From NCBI RefSeq assembly GCF_001546485.1, contig NZ_KQ956850.1:51764-109372 (forward strand): a DNA stretch of 57,609 nt. The letters run 5' to 3'. Under the pieces are notes generated by a model. That model saw only the letters and a list, made by a program, of their open reading frames with translations, had not been told where the DNA came from and did not search any database. Positions 43,207-53,000 of the stretch are shown piece after piece. The first letter of the stretch is position 1. Each line of letters starts with the position of its first letter. The position numbers were made by a program, and so were the translations under genes. The DNA is from Gardnerella vaginalis (GTDB taxonomy: Bacteria > Actinomycetota > Actinomycetes > Actinomycetales > Bifidobacteriaceae).

Positions 43207-43959
43207 CTATACAACTTGTGAATGCAAAACTTCATCATAATCACTCATTGGTGGTTCAAACGCATATCCAATACCATGTGCTGTGCGAATCCATTCAGAG
43301 CCGATTTTATGGCGTAATGACTTAATATGGGAATCGACAGTGCGTGTGCCCGAAGCGTCTGGCCAATCCCACACTTCAGCGAGTAGTGCTTCGCGCTTGA
43401 AAACTGTGTGTGGATGACGTGCAAGCATTGCAAGCAAATCAAACTCAGTCGGAGTAAAATGTATCTCCTCATTGTGCAACGTCACTAAGCGTTGGCGAGG
43501 TTTAATAACGAGCGCACCAAAATCAAGTGCTTTCTCATTTTCCGTAGTCTTGGCAATCTGTGTTGCTCGTTCTACTCTACGCAAAAGTGCTGCACAACGG
43601 GCTATTAATTCGCGAGGAGAAAATGGCTTAGTCATATAGTCATCTGCTCCTGCACTTAAGCCTACAATTTTATCTGCTTCTGCGTCGCGAGCTGTTAGCA
43701 TAAGAACAGGTACAGGTCGTTTAGCAATAATTCGACGCGTAGCTTCGATTCCATCCATAATGGGAAGCATGATATCCATAATAACAAGATCAGGTTGTAG
43801 TTGTTCAGCAGCTTTGACAGCAGATACTCCATCAGCAGCGACGCGCGCAGACCAGCCTTGTGCAGTAATACGCTGTGCGATAGCCGTAGCAAGATCTGGT
43901 TCATCTTCAACCACAAGAATGGTTCGACGAACAACGCTAGCTGATGGAGTTTTTAGCAT
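43207..43959 (-). CDS. OmpR-family response regulator
   Basis: A 250-residue regulator: receiver domain with acidic pocket VEDEPDL and phospho-acceptor D in VIMDIMLPIMDG, switch residues LTARD and the MTKPFSPREL lysine, then a winged-helix DNA-binding domain (FTPTEFDLLAMLARHPHTVF; SHIKSLRHKIG). It starts 21 bases after glgB on the same strand, so glgB, regulator and kinase may share a transcript. Confidence 0.9.
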   Translation of the reverse strand: MLKTPSASVVRRTILVVEDEPDLATAIAQRITAQGWSARVAADGVSAVKAAEQLQPDLVIMDIMLPIMDGIEATRRIIAKRPVPVLMLTARDAEADKIVGLSAGADDYMTKPFSPRELIARCAALLRRVERATQIAKTTENEKALDFGALVIKPRQRLVTLHNEEIHFTPTEFDLLAMLARHPHTVFKREALLAEVWDWPDASGTRTVDSHIKSLRHKIGSEWIRTAHGIGYAFEPPMSDYDEVLHSQVV

Positions 43960-43980
43960 AATTTTCTTTGAATAGACCTT

Positions 43981-46254
43981 TCAGTGCTGTACTGGTTTCA
44001 AGAACACTGCTCCCAATGCTGGCACAGTAATCTTTGCCGAGTATGGACGAGAATGATATTCTTCAGCAGTGGCAGTGAATGTGCCATTATGAATATCAGA
44101 TCCGCAATACTTTGCATCATCTGTAGTGAGTATTTCTTCCCACTTGCCACCCTTTGGCAATGCAACTTGATAATCTTGCCAAGCCTGACCAGAGAAGTTC
44201 ACTACTACAACGATTTCCTCACCGTCATCACCAATACGTATGTAGCTTAAGGTGTTGTGATCAGAGTCATCACTAGTAAGCCACTGGAATCCATCAGGAG
44301 TAAAGTCTTGACTCCAGAAAGCTCTAGAACTCTTGTATAGAGCATTCAAATCCGCAACAAGCTTTTGCACGCCCTGATGGAACGGCCATTGCAGCTCATT
44401 CCAGTTAAGCGAAGTATTGAAGTTCCATTCACTGGACTGTCCGATTTCGCCACCCATGAACAGTAAGTTCTTGCCTGGATGAGACCACTGGTATGCAAGT
44501 AATGCACGTAATCCTGCGAACTGTTGCCATTCGTCGCCTGGCATCTTGCCGAGCAGTGAGCCTTTACCATACACAACCTCATCATGGCTTAATGGCAACA
44601 CATAATGCTCAGAATATGCATAAACCATAGAGAATGTAATCTCATTATGATGCCAACGACGGTTAATTGGTTCTTCCTTAAGGTATTGCAAAGTGTCGTG
44701 CATCCAGCCCATGTTCCACTTCAAGCCAAAGCCTAAGCCGCCCATATCAGTTGGTGCAGTCACACCTTGATAAGCGGTGGATTCCTCAGCAATCATCATG
44801 ATGCCAGGATTGTTCTTGTATGCTGTTGCGTTTGCTTCTTTAATGAAGTCAATTGCTTCAAGATTTTCGCGTCCACCGTAGATGTTTGGTCTCCACTGTC
44901 CTGCTTCACGGCTGTAATCCAAGTACAGCATGGAAGATACTGCGTCAACGCGCAATGCATCAACATGATATTCGTCAAGCCAGAAGCAAGCATTAGCAAC
45001 CAAGAAGTTGCGAACTTCGTGACGACCAAAGTTAAAGATATAAGTACCCCAATCTGGATGTTCACCTCGCATAGGATCAGGATCCTCATATAATGCTGTG
45101 CCATCAAAGCGTCCAAGAGCGAAGTCGTCCTTAGGGAAGTGAGCTGGCACCCAGTCCATGATGACACCGATACCTGCTTTGTGGAGCTTATCTACCAAGT
45201 ACTTAAAATCATCAGGGGAGCCTAGACGAGAATCTACTGCATAGTAGCCTGTAACCTGATAGCCCCATGATCCAGAGAACGGGTATTGCGTAAGTGGCAT
45301 AAACTCAACGTGAGTAAAGCCTTCCTTCTGCACATAATCAACCAACTTATCTGCAAGTTCGCGATAATTTCCTAAATCACGATTCCAGCTATTAGCTTGC
45401 ACTTCGTAAATACTAATTGGACCATTATGAGCGTCAGTCTTGGCACGCTTCTCCATCCAGTCAGTATCGTGCCACTTGAACTCAGAATCAACAACAACGG
45501 ATCCGGTATTTGGCGGAACTTCATGCGAGCGTTCCATTGGATCAGCCTTCATAATCCAATTACCAGACTGAGTAAGAATTTCATATTTGTATACTTCGCC
45601 AGCCGTAACGCCCGGAATGAAAAGTTCCCAAATGCCGGAAGAACCAAGTGAGCGCATCGCATGACGACGACCATTCCAATAATTGAAGTTACCAACCACA
45701 CGAACTGCACGAGCGTTAGGAGCCCACACAGAGAAAGCTGTGCCGGTTACCTTCTTCACCATTTTACCTGTTGTAGGTGAAACAAGTCCCCACGTGTCTG
45801 TGATTGTCTTAACATGTGCACCGAGTGCTTCCCAAAGTCGCTCATGACGTCCTTCGCCAAAGAGATACATGTCAAGCTCGCCAACTTGCGGCAAATAGCG
45901 GTATGGATCATCATCAGTGGATTCGGAGCCATCAATTTCTACTGTATATACGCGATAACTTGGCACTGACCAAGTCTTAGCTTTAGCATGTTTTACTGCA
46001 GGAATAACTGCTGTGAAAATGCCATTATATTCATGAGTTGCTTCATATTCACCATTCTTAGTGAGAATCACAACTTTTTTGGCCATTGGGCGTAAAACGC
46101 GGACGGTTACAGTGTTAGCACTTTTACCAGTGCCAAGATGCCCACCGAGAACCTCGTGTGGATTGTAATACTCTGCATTGCTCACCGCAGCCAACACATC
46201 CTGGCGGACTGGGACTGCGAGTGCATCTTCATTGATGTTAGTAACTGTACTCAT
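43981..46254 (-). CDS. glgB: 1,4-alpha-glucan branching enzyme GlgB
   Basis: About 757 residues with an N-terminal carbohydrate-binding module ([20 protein letters not shown]) and a GH13 catalytic core: [11 protein letters not shown], the nucleophile region [17 protein letters not shown], the acid/base EESTA, and [14 protein letters not shown]. It makes alpha-1,6 branches in glycogen. A TATGAT box seven bases before the ATG with no ribosome-binding site points to a leaderless mRNA. Other glg genes are not in the window; a secreted amylase at the right end also handles alpha-glucan. Confidence 0.93.
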   Translation of the reverse strand: MSTVTNINEDALAVPVRQDVLAAVSNAEYYNPHEVLGGHLGTGKSANTVTVRVLRPMAKKVVILTKNGEYEATHEYNGIFTAVIPAVKHAKAKTWSVPSYRVYTVEIDGSESTDDDPYRYLPQVGELDMYLFGEGRHERLWEALGAHVKTITDTWGLVSPTTGKMVKKVTGTAFSVWAPNARAVRVVGNFNYWNGRRHAMRSLGSSGIWELFIPGVTAGEVYKYEILTQSGNWIMKADPMERSHEVPPNTGSVVVDSEFKWHDTDWMEKRAKTDAHNGPISIYEVQANSWNRDLGNYRELADKLVDYVQKEGFTHVEFMPLTQYPFSGSWGYQVTGYYAVDSRLGSPDDFKYLVDKLHKAGIGVIMDWVPAHFPKDDFALGRFDGTALYEDPDPMRGEHPDWGTYIFNFGRHEVRNFLVANACFWLDEYHVDALRVDAVSSMLYLDYSREAGQWRPNIYGGRENLEAIDFIKEANATAYKNNPGIMMIAEESTAYQGVTAPTDMGGLGFGLKWNMGWMHDTLQYLKEEPINRRWHHNEITFSMVYAYSEHYVLPLSHDEVVYGKGSLLGKMPGDEWQQFAGLRALLAYQWSHPGKNLLFMGGEIGQSSEWNFNTSLNWNELQWPFHQGVQKLVADLNALYKSSRAFWSQDFTPDGFQWLTSDDSDHNTLSYIRIGDDGEEIVVVVNFSGQAWQDYQVALPKGGKWEEILTTDDAKYCGSDIHNGTFTATAEEYHSRPYSAKITVPALGAVFLKPVQH

Positions 46255-46388
46255 GCTGTCTATCATACATGCTTTGTGCATATAAGTCGCGTGTGTTTCG
46301 CAGTATTGTGAAAAAATTATGAAAGTTTTTCCAAGTCGTGCCCTTATGGGAAACTGAAATGAGTTTTTCTGTGTGTTCGGAGGGTTCT

Positions 46389-46985
46389 GTGGAATATCAA
46401 GTCGGCGATATGGTCGTCTATCCTCGTCATGGTGCGGCTCGTGTTGAAGAAATCAGTGAGCGAACCGTCAAAGGCGTCACTCGTCAATATTTACGCTTAG
46501 TAGTGTTATCTTCTGATGGTTTGGAAATTAATGTTCCAGTTGATAATGTGAAAAAAGTAGGTGTACGAGACATCGTTGGAGCTCAGGAAGTTGCAAAAGT
46601 TTTTGAGATTTTGCGTACACCTATTATTGAAAAAGAAATGAATTGGTCGCGTCGTTACAAGTTGAATGTAGAGAAAATTGCTACAGGCGATGTTAACAAT
46701 ATTGCGGAAGTAGTTCGTGATTTGTCGCAGCGCGATGTGGATGAGCATGGTCTTTCAGCAGGGGAGAAGCGCATGCTTGCTCGTGCTCGCAGTATTTTAA
46801 TTTCTGAGATCGCGCTATCAGAAAAAATTAACGAATCTGAAGCTGAGCGACTTCTTGATGTGAATCTTGGCTATCAAAAACCACGGTCAGGTGATGAAAA
46901 GCACCATACTGTTGTTCCTGAAGAACCAGCAAATCGCACTTTAGCGTTGTTGGCAGAGCGTAATAAGAAATCAAGAAAGAAATAA
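46389..46985 (+). CDS. carD: CarD-family RNA polymerase-binding regulator
   Basis: About 198 residues: N-terminal RNA polymerase-interaction domain ([21 protein letters not shown]), then the helical DNA-binding domain with [13 protein letters not shown] and [20 protein letters not shown]. CarD stabilises open promoter complexes. The GTG start is chosen because CGGAGGG lies four bases before it and the product then aligns with mycobacterial CarD; an ATG ten codons upstream (46359) has no such site. The C-terminal tail is longer than in mycobacteria and basic (ERNKKSRKK). Confidence 0.88.
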   Translation: MEYQVGDMVVYPRHGAARVEEISERTVKGVTRQYLRLVVLSSDGLEINVPVDNVKKVGVRDIVGAQEVAKVFEILRTPIIEKEMNWSRRYKLNVEKIATGDVNNIAEVVRDLSQRDVDEHGLSAGEKRMLARARSILISEIALSEKINESEAERLLDVNLGYQKPRSGDEKHHTVVPEEPANRTLALLAERNKKSRKK

Positions 46986-47054
46986 ACGGGATTATTCTAA
47001 AACAACAGTTTAGGATATTTGATATTTGTTTTTGCTGTTCTCTGTGTCGTTAAT

Positions 47055-47090
47055 AAAAAATCTCTTGCATTTTGCTGCAAGAGATTTTTT
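47055..47090. terminator. Bidirectional terminator between carD and the metal-binding lipoprotein gene
   Basis: AAAAAATCTCTTGCA and TGCAAGAGATTTTTT are perfect 15-base arms around TTTTGC, with A- and T-runs suited to both directions. Confidence 0.9.
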
Positions 47091-47109
47091 ATGTTATTGG
47101 TAATCGAAT

Positions 47110-48165
47110 TTATTTACCAGGATCTTGTTGTCCTTCATTAGAGTTTTTTGGATCAGTATTTTTCGCTACATTTGGTTTCTTAGTAATTGGTTTCTTTTGA
47201 GATTCCTGCTCGTCAATGTCTTTGCGCATATCTTTTGTTGCTTGTAATGCGTTTTGAAGATCATCGCAAATCTTCATAATCCACTGATCAAGACGATTAG
47301 CATATTTTGGCATAAGCTCACTAACTCGCACTGTAGATGTATAGCTACGTCCCGCAATGCCATTAAGTAAATTAAGTATGTCGTTGCCTTGTTGACTATC
47401 GCTAATTAATACATCAACTTTACGATCTTCAATAAGTTTTTGGAATTCTTCGATGCTTGAATGTTGTGGTTCATTATTGTTGCTTACTGCATCGGCATAT
47501 TCTTTTGGGGTACTATCTTTCACATTTAAATCAGACATAAGCCAGAATAAAATAGGGGATGTGGAAGCATATTGGGCATTACCATATTCTTTTGAAAAGT
47601 CACTCAGAACAGTGGTTAACTTCTTTTCGCGTTGTTGCCATTGTGCTAATCGTTGATTAAAAACGTTCTTTTTATGAGGTCGTACTTTAGAAAAAGTATC
47701 CGCCATTGCAGAAGCCATTGCCTCTCGAGCGTCGTGAGAGAACCAGAAGTATGGGTTATCACCATTTAATGCTCCTACAGTTGCTGCAGCGCTGATAATT
47801 TCAGCTTTCTTTGGGTGTGTTTTGGTAGCCCAGTCATCATAGCCTGCGCCATTAGTGATAACTACCTGTGCATTTTGCATATTCTGTAAATCTTTTGCAT
47901 GGGGTTTGAACGCTGTAATATCACTATTTGCTCCAGTCATAATGGAATCAACTTTGATATCATCTCCGCCAATTTCTTGAGCTAAGCTACCCCAAGTATC
48001 TACTGTAGATACTACAGCAATCGGCGCAATCGCTTTAGGTTTTTCTTTAGGTTTTTCTATTGTTTGCTGTCCGCAAGCAGAAAATCCTAGTAGTACTGCA
48101 GATGCAATACAACATGTCATGACGGTTCTTCCGAGTCTTTTCATTGCATAGGTAATAGTACGCAT
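47110..48165 (-). CDS. Metal ABC transporter substrate-binding lipoprotein (ZnuA-like)
   Basis: About 351 residues with a lipoprotein signal (IASAVLLGFSACGQ), then a cluster A-I/ZnuA-like fold: VVSTVDTWGSLAQEIGGDD, NGAGYDDWATK and a C-terminal ELMPKYANRLDQW. The usual metal-site histidine pattern is altered (FKPHAKDLQ and YFWFSHDAREA provide candidates). The C-terminal tail is Lys/Pro-rich. GAGAGG lies nine bases before the ATG. No permease or ATPase gene lies beside it, so it must pair with components elsewhere. Confidence 0.75.
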   Translation of the reverse strand: MRTITYAMKRLGRTVMTCCIASAVLLGFSACGQQTIEKPKEKPKAIAPIAVVSTVDTWGSLAQEIGGDDIKVDSIMTGANSDITAFKPHAKDLQNMQNAQVVITNGAGYDDWATKTHPKKAEIISAAATVGALNGDNPYFWFSHDAREAMASAMADTFSKVRPHKKNVFNQRLAQWQQREKKLTTVLSDFSKEYGNAQYASTSPILFWLMSDLNVKDSTPKEYADAVSNNNEPQHSSIEEFQKLIEDRKVDVLISDSQQGNDILNLLNGIAGRSYTSTVRVSELMPKYANRLDQWIMKICDDLQNALQATKDMRKDIDEQESQKKPITKKPNVAKNTDPKNSNEGQQDPGK

Positions 48166-48294
48166 TGCTGCAGTCCTCTCGTAATAATGGCGCATCAGCC
48201 GCACGCGCCATTGCTAGTTGCTAATCGATATAGATACTTCTATACCTCACGATAGCCTATCCTTACGAATTGTGCGAGTTGGGAGGAATAATTT

Positions 48295-49179
48295 ATGACT
48301 ATTGTGTTGGATGGTAAAGCTTTAGCATCTAAAATTAAAGAAGACTTGGCAATACGAGTAGCAGCATTGCGTAAGCGTGGTATTGAGCCAGGTTTGGGTA
48401 CACTATTAGTTGGTAAGGATCCAGGTTCGTTAAAATATGTTGCTGGCAAACATCGTGATTGTGAAGAAGTGGGGATTCGTTCTATTCGATGTGATCTATC
48501 TGAGGATGCAACTGAAGATGAAGTTCTTGCAGCAGTAGAGAAATTAAATAATGATCCTCTTTGTACTGGTTTTATTGTGCAACTTCCTTTGCCTAAAGGT
48601 ATTGATACTCAAAAAGTTATTGCTTCGATTGATCCTGCAAAGGATTGTGATGGTATGCATCCTTATAATTTAGGTGAACTTGTTACGCATATTTCTGGAA
48701 ATATTACAACACCTTTGCCGTGTACACCGCGTGGAATTTTAGCTTTACTAGATGAATATGGCATTAACCTTTCTGGAAAAGATATTTGTGTGCTTGGTCG
48801 CGGAATTACAGTTGGTCGCACCATCGGTCTTCTTTTAACTCGTAGAGGAGTAGATGCAACTGTCACCTTGTGTCATACTCGTACGCGGAATGTGCAAGAG
48901 ATTATGCGTCGTTCTGATGTGATAATTGCCGCGATGGGCTGTGCCGGCTTTGTTAAGCCAGAAGATGTTAAGCCGGGTGCAGTTCTTGTTGACGTTGGTG
49001 TATCGCGAGTTTTTGATGAAGAAGTTGGCAGATACCGTGTAAAAGGTGATGTTGATCCAACTTGTCGCGAAATTGCTGGAGCATATTCTCCAAACCCGGG
49101 TGGGGTAGGACCTATGACTCGTGCGATGCTGTTAGCGAATGTCGTTGATATGGCTGAGCGAACACTTGATAAGCAATGA
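48295..49179 (+). CDS. folD: Bifunctional methylenetetrahydrofolate dehydrogenase/cyclohydrolase FolD
   Basis: A 294-residue FolD with the catalytic lysine region LKYVAGKHRDCEEVGI (Tyr/Lys pair), QLPLPKGID, P-x-K-D-x-D-G in DPAKDCDGMHP, the NADP-binding VLGRGITVGRTIGLLL and the C-terminal PNPGGVGPMTRAMLL. It interconverts one-carbon units on tetrahydrofolate. GGGAGG lies eight bases before the ATG. Length normal. Confidence 0.95.
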   Translation: MTIVLDGKALASKIKEDLAIRVAALRKRGIEPGLGTLLVGKDPGSLKYVAGKHRDCEEVGIRSIRCDLSEDATEDEVLAAVEKLNNDPLCTGFIVQLPLPKGIDTQKVIASIDPAKDCDGMHPYNLGELVTHISGNITTPLPCTPRGILALLDEYGINLSGKDICVLGRGITVGRTIGLLLTRRGVDATVTLCHTRTRNVQEIMRRSDVIIAAMGCAGFVKPEDVKPGAVLVDVGVSRVFDEEVGRYRVKGDVDPTCREIAGAYSPNPGGVGPMTRAMLLANVVDMAERTLDKQ

Positions 49180-49323
49180 GTGCAACACGCCCGAAGTAAA
49201 ACAGTAATTTTGGCTATGCCTGTATATAACATTGACAGAGCATGTGCATCATACGCATGTGAACATAAGAGCATAATTTAATATCGAGTAATATCCACCC
49301 CAAGAAGAAACCACTAATAAATA

Positions 49324-50826
49324 ATGGCAGAGAATAATAACGAAGTCGCTAAGGTTGCGATTAATGATATTGGCACCGAAGAAGACTTCATCAAGGCAGT
49401 CGATTCAACCATCAAGAATTTTGATGATGGCGATTTAGTTGAAGGTACCGTCGTAAAGATTGATCACGACGAAGTATTGTTGGACATCGGCTACAAGACT
49501 GAAGGTGTAATTCCTTCCCGTGAACTTTCCATCAAGAAAGACGTTGATCCAGATGATGTTGTCGAAGTTGGCGACACCATTGAAGCCCTTGTTGTTACTA
49601 AGGAAGACAAGGAAGGACGTCTTATTCTCTCCAAGAAGCGTGCACAGTATGAGCGTGCTTGGGGTGACATCGAGAAGATTAAGGATGCAGACGGCATCGT
49701 TGAAGGTACCGTTATTGAAGCTGTTAAGGGCGGCTTGATTGTTGATATCGGTCTTCGTGGCTTCTTGCCAGCTTCCCTCGTTGAAATGCGTCGCGTTCGC
49801 GATCTTTCCCCATACATTGGCCAGAAGATTAAGGCTAAGATTCTTGAGCTCGATAAGAACCGCAACAACGTTGTGCTTTCTCGTCGTCAGTTCCTTGAGG
49901 AAACCCAGTCTGAAGTTCGCGAGACCTTCCTCTCGCAGCTTAAGAAGGGTCAGATTCGCGAAGGCGTTGTGTCTTCTATCGTAAACTTCGGCGCATTTGT
50001 TGACCTCGGCGGCGTTGACGGCCTCATTCACGTGTCTGAGCTTTCCTGGAAGCACATCGATCACCCATCTGAGGTTGTTAAGGTTGGCGATAAGGTTACC
50101 GTTGAAGTTCTCGACGTTGATCTCGATCGCGAACGTATTTCCCTTTCCCTTAAGGCAACTCAGGAAGATCCATGGCAGCGCTTCGCTCGCACCCATGTTC
50201 CTGGACAGGTTGTTAAGGGCAAGGTCACCAAGATCGTTCAGTTCGGTGTGTTCATCTCCGTTGAAGATGGTATTGAGGGCTTGGTTCACATTTCTGAGCT
50301 TGCAAACCGTCACGTAGAGAACCCAGAAACTGTCGTTAAGGCTAACGAAGAAGTATTCGTGAAGGTTATCGACGTTGATCTTGATCGTCGTCGTATCTCC
50401 CTCTCCTTGAAGCAAGCTACTGAAGCTGTCGATCCAAATTCTGAAGATTTCGATCCAGCTCTCTACGGCATGCCAGCTGAATATGATGCTGAAGGTAACT
50501 ACAAGTACCCAGAAGGCTTCGATCCAAACACTAATGAGTGGATGGCTGGCTACGAGCAGCAGCGCGAAGAGTGGGAAGCTCAGTATGCTGCAGCTCACGA
50601 GCTTTGGGAAGAACACAAGGCATTCGCTGCTAAGGAACTCGCAGCTGCAGCTGAATCTGCTGCCGCTGACGGCCAGAGCGAAGAAGCTGAAAAGAAGCCA
50701 GCTAAGGAAGAGAAGAAGGAAGAAGTTGCTTCCAACTATTCTTCTGAGGCTTCTAACGAAGGTGCTTTAGCTGATTCCGATCAGCTCGCAGCTTTGCGCG
50801 AACAGCTTTTGAGTGAAAAGAAGTAG
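49324..50826 (+). CDS. rpsA: 30S ribosomal protein S1
   Basis: A 500-residue S1 with four S1 repeats, each starting with a G-x-x-V-x-G-x-V pattern (GDLVEGTVVKI; DGIVEGTVIEA; GQIREGVVSSI; GQVVKGKVTKI), then an acidic, Ala/Glu-rich tail, as in actinobacteria. S1 binds mRNA leaders. Codon use is strongly biased (GCT, AAG, GTT), which leaves long open frames on other strands. The last 27 codons and the terminator are repeated about 0.85 kb downstream. Confidence 0.97.
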   Translation: MAENNNEVAKVAINDIGTEEDFIKAVDSTIKNFDDGDLVEGTVVKIDHDEVLLDIGYKTEGVIPSRELSIKKDVDPDDVVEVGDTIEALVVTKEDKEGRLILSKKRAQYERAWGDIEKIKDADGIVEGTVIEAVKGGLIVDIGLRGFLPASLVEMRRVRDLSPYIGQKIKAKILELDKNRNNVVLSRRQFLEETQSEVRETFLSQLKKGQIREGVVSSIVNFGAFVDLGGVDGLIHVSELSWKHIDHPSEVVKVGDKVTVEVLDVDLDRERISLSLKATQEDPWQRFARTHVPGQVVKGKVTKIVQFGVFISVEDGIEGLVHISELANRHVENPETVVKANEEVFVKVIDVDLDRRRISLSLKQATEAVDPNSEDFDPALYGMPAEYDAEGNYKYPEGFDPNTNEWMAGYEQQREEWEAQYAAAHELWEEHKAFAAKELAAAAESAAADGQSEEAEKKPAKEEKKEEVASNYSSEASNEGALADSDQLAALREQLLSEKK

Positions 50827-50848
50827 TTTCTACTAAAAGCGTATGAAC

Positions 50849-50882
50849 AAGATGCCCCGGTGAGTGATCATCGGGGCATCTT
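50849..50882 (+). terminator. Terminator of rpsA
   Basis: AAGATGCCCCG and CGGGGCATCTT are perfect 11-base arms around a 12-base loop. The same hairpin recurs in the duplicated segment at about 51.7 kb. No long T-tract follows. Confidence 0.8.
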
Positions 50883-50901
50883 GCGTAATAAAAGGGTTTT
50901 T

Positions 50902-51426
50902 ATGAAGAATATTGAAATTAAAAAATTAGATTATTTAGAAGCCAAAGATAATATGAATATAATTTTAGATTTATATCTAAAAGCATTCCCTAAAGAACTA
51001 GATCGTATAGATAATGTTCGTGAACGCATATTAGATAGTTTGAAATATAACAATAGTGCGCTTTTACTTGTTGCTACGATGAATAATCGTATTATTGGTG
51101 TTTTATGTGGCATAGAATTATTACAAGATAATTGGTATGCGCATCAAATTAAACCATTTTTATCAGAAAATTATGATTGGTTCAATCAAAGCTTAGAGCT
51201 AAATGAGTTGTTTGTAGACACCGAATTTCAACATTTAGGTGTGGGTAGTGCGCTTATGAAGAAAGTCGAAAATCTTGAATTATATAAAACGATAATTTTA
51301 TCTACAAAAAAAGATAACAATGCTGTTGCTTTAGATTTTTATAACAAGCTTGGATACAGTTTATTAACCGATAATTGGAAATCCTATTACGGGCCTATTT
51401 ACTGCGTACTATATAAGAAGTTTTAG
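50902..51426 (+). CDS. GNAT-family acetyltransferase
   Basis: A 174-residue acetyltransferase with the acetyl-CoA-binding motif FVDTEFQHLGVGSALMKKV (R/Q-x-x-G-x-G/A type) and a C-terminal ALDFYNKLGYSLL block. AAAGGG lies about seven bases before the ATG. It is markedly richer in A and T than the flanking genes and lies directly after the rpsA terminator, bounded on the other side by a broken coaE copy, so it was probably acquired. Substrate unknown. Confidence 0.75.
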   Translation: MKNIEIKKLDYLEAKDNMNIILDLYLKAFPKELDRIDNVRERILDSLKYNNSALLLVATMNNRIIGVLCGIELLQDNWYAHQIKPFLSENYDWFNQSLELNELFVDTEFQHLGVGSALMKKVENLELYKTIILSTKKDNNAVALDFYNKLGYSLLTDNWKSYYGPIYCVLYKKF

Positions 51427-51481
51427 TAGGGTCAATGAAAATTTACGCTATTGTGAGAAATATATCGTTTATAATCAAAAT

Positions 51482-51601
51482 ATGACAATGATGCGTATTG
51501 CTGTAGCGGGCGGAATTGCAGCCGGAAAATCTACAGTAGTAAACCATTTGCATTCGCTTGGCGTGTTTGTTATAGATTACGATGTTTTAGCGCGTAAATG
51601 A
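51482..51601 (+). pseudogene. Diverged 5' fragment of coaE
   Basis: The first 39 codons of a dephospho-CoA kinase (MTMMRIAVAGGIAAGKST onward), ending in TGA where the rpsA-derived repeat begins. It differs from the intact coaE start at 52290 at about a dozen of 117 bases, mostly silent, so it derives from a related but different strain or species. Even its TATAAT box six bases before the ATG is preserved. Confidence 0.85.
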
Positions 51602-51741
51602 AGCATCTAACGAAGGTGCTTTAGCTGATTCCGATCAGCTCGCAGCTTTGCGCGAACAGCTTTTGAGTGAAAAGAAGTAGTTTCTACTAAAAGCGTATGA
51701 ACAAGATGCCCCGGTGAGTGATCATCGGGGCATCTTGCGTA
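51599..51741 (+). repeat. Second copy of the rpsA 3' end and terminator
   Basis: This 143-base segment repeats 50745-50887 with about two differences near its left end: it carries the last rpsA codons in frame-equivalent order, the stop, and the terminator hairpin. It directly abuts the coaE fragment and is followed by unrelated sequence leading to the TM2-domain gene. Confidence 0.9.
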
Positions 51742-51891
51742 TTTCGATTATTGCAATGTTCTCTAAATACTCTGATTTTATAATTTATATTCTGTAATTA
51801 AATGTGAGTACAACAAATTTTCTTTTAAGAAGCACGATTATATGATTTTGTTAAAACATTAATGAAGTTATTAAAAGGATTGGTGAAAATT

Positions 51892-52221
51892 ATGAGTACA
51901 TTTGATAGCAATCAGCACAATACCCAATTCCCTCCATATGGTGGGAATAACAATCAGAATACTCATGCAACTTTGGTGAGTCCTCGTCAGAAAATCGTTG
52001 CTGGCTTGCTAGCTATTTTCTTGGGTACATTAGGCATTCATAATTTCTATCTTGGTTTTAAGGGTAAGGCCATTGCTCAGCTCCTTATTTCCGTTCTTTC
52101 TTTTGGTTTGCTTGCAGGTATTTCGATTATATGGTCATGTGTTGAAGGAATTTGCATTCTTTGCTCAAAGCCTGGGACTCAGTGGCATAAAGATGCCAAT
52201 GGTGCAGAATTACAAGACTAA
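51892..52221 (+). CDS. TM2-domain membrane protein
   Basis: About 109 residues: a Gln/Asn-rich polar N-terminus and two membrane helices joined by the TM2 signature (VAGLLAIFLGTLGIHNFYLG, then AIAQLLISVLSFG with the D/N-R-F-Y-like turn as HNFYLGFKGKAIAQ). TM2 proteins are of unknown function. An alternative ATG lies ten codons upstream. It lies between the rpsA repeat and intact coaE and may be the older resident or a second insert. Confidence 0.75.
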   Translation: MSTFDSNQHNTQFPPYGGNNNQNTHATLVSPRQKIVAGLLAIFLGTLGIHNFYLGFKGKAIAQLLISVLSFGLLAGISIIWSCVEGICILCSKPGTQWHKDANGAELQD

Positions 52222-52289
52222 TCATTTTATTTTCTTTAAGAAGTAATGCTCTGGTACTTATTTACTGGGGCATTACTTATAATTTATAT

Positions 52290-52994
52290 ATGACAATAAT
52301 GCGGATTGCAGTAACGGGCGGAATTGCGGCTGGAAAATCTACAGTGGTAAACCATCTGCGTTCGCTTGGCGCTTTTGTTATAGATTACGATATTTTAGCG
52401 CGTAAAGTAGTGGAACCAGGAAGCACAGTATTGCAACAAATCGTAGGAATTTTTGGGGAAGATTCTGTTCTGGAAGATGGTTCTTTAAATCGAGCGTTTA
52501 TTGCGGAGCGTATTTTTGGCGACGACGATGAGCATAAGCAAGCATTAAATAAGATTGAATCTATAATTCACCCGGCTATCTACAATCGTGCGAAGCTTTT
52601 AGAAAGCGAATATAAAAGCGAGTATGTTAGTAAAATTTCTAAAGCAAATTGCGATGAAATGAGCAGCATGAGCTCGATTATTGTGCACGATATTCCGCTT
52701 CTTGCGCAAGTAATCGACAGCATTCCATTTAGTTTTGACCATATTATTACTGTTGAAGCGCCTCAAGAAGTTCGCGTTAAGCGAATGATAAGCGATCGAA
52801 ATATGACGAAGAGTCAGGCTTTAGCGCGCATAAAGAGTCAGCTTCCTTGTAAAGTTCGAAAAAATATGGCAGATTTTGTAGTCGATTCAACGAAACCAAT
52901 GGGATCGATGCTTAACAGTGTTGATGATACGTTGAAATCATGGTTGTGTGAAGTAAGTAATAAAAGCGCTGAAATAGCAAACTTAGGGAAGTAA
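52290..52994 (+). CDS. coaE: Dephospho-CoA kinase
   Basis: A 234-residue kinase with the P-loop GGIAAGKSTVVNHL, the CoaE motif VIDYDILARKVVEPGS and the lid region KRMISDRNMTKSQALARI. It catalyses the last step of coenzyme A synthesis. TATAAT lies six bases before the ATG without a ribosome-binding site, suggesting a leaderless mRNA. It is followed by uvrB after six bases. Confidence 0.93.
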   Translation: MTIMRIAVTGGIAAGKSTVVNHLRSLGAFVIDYDILARKVVEPGSTVLQQIVGIFGEDSVLEDGSLNRAFIAERIFGDDDEHKQALNKIESIIHPAIYNRAKLLESEYKSEYVSKISKANCDEMSSMSSIIVHDIPLLAQVIDSIPFSFDHIITVEAPQEVRVKRMISDRNMTKSQALARIKSQLPCKVRKNMADFVVDSTKPMGSMLNSVDDTLKSWLCEVSNKSAEIANLGK

Positions 52995-53000
52995 AAGATT

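Noticed and set aside
49435..50616. 393-codon frame antisense to rpsA
   Set aside because: Mirror of the biased codon use of rpsA; no start signal or recognisable domain.
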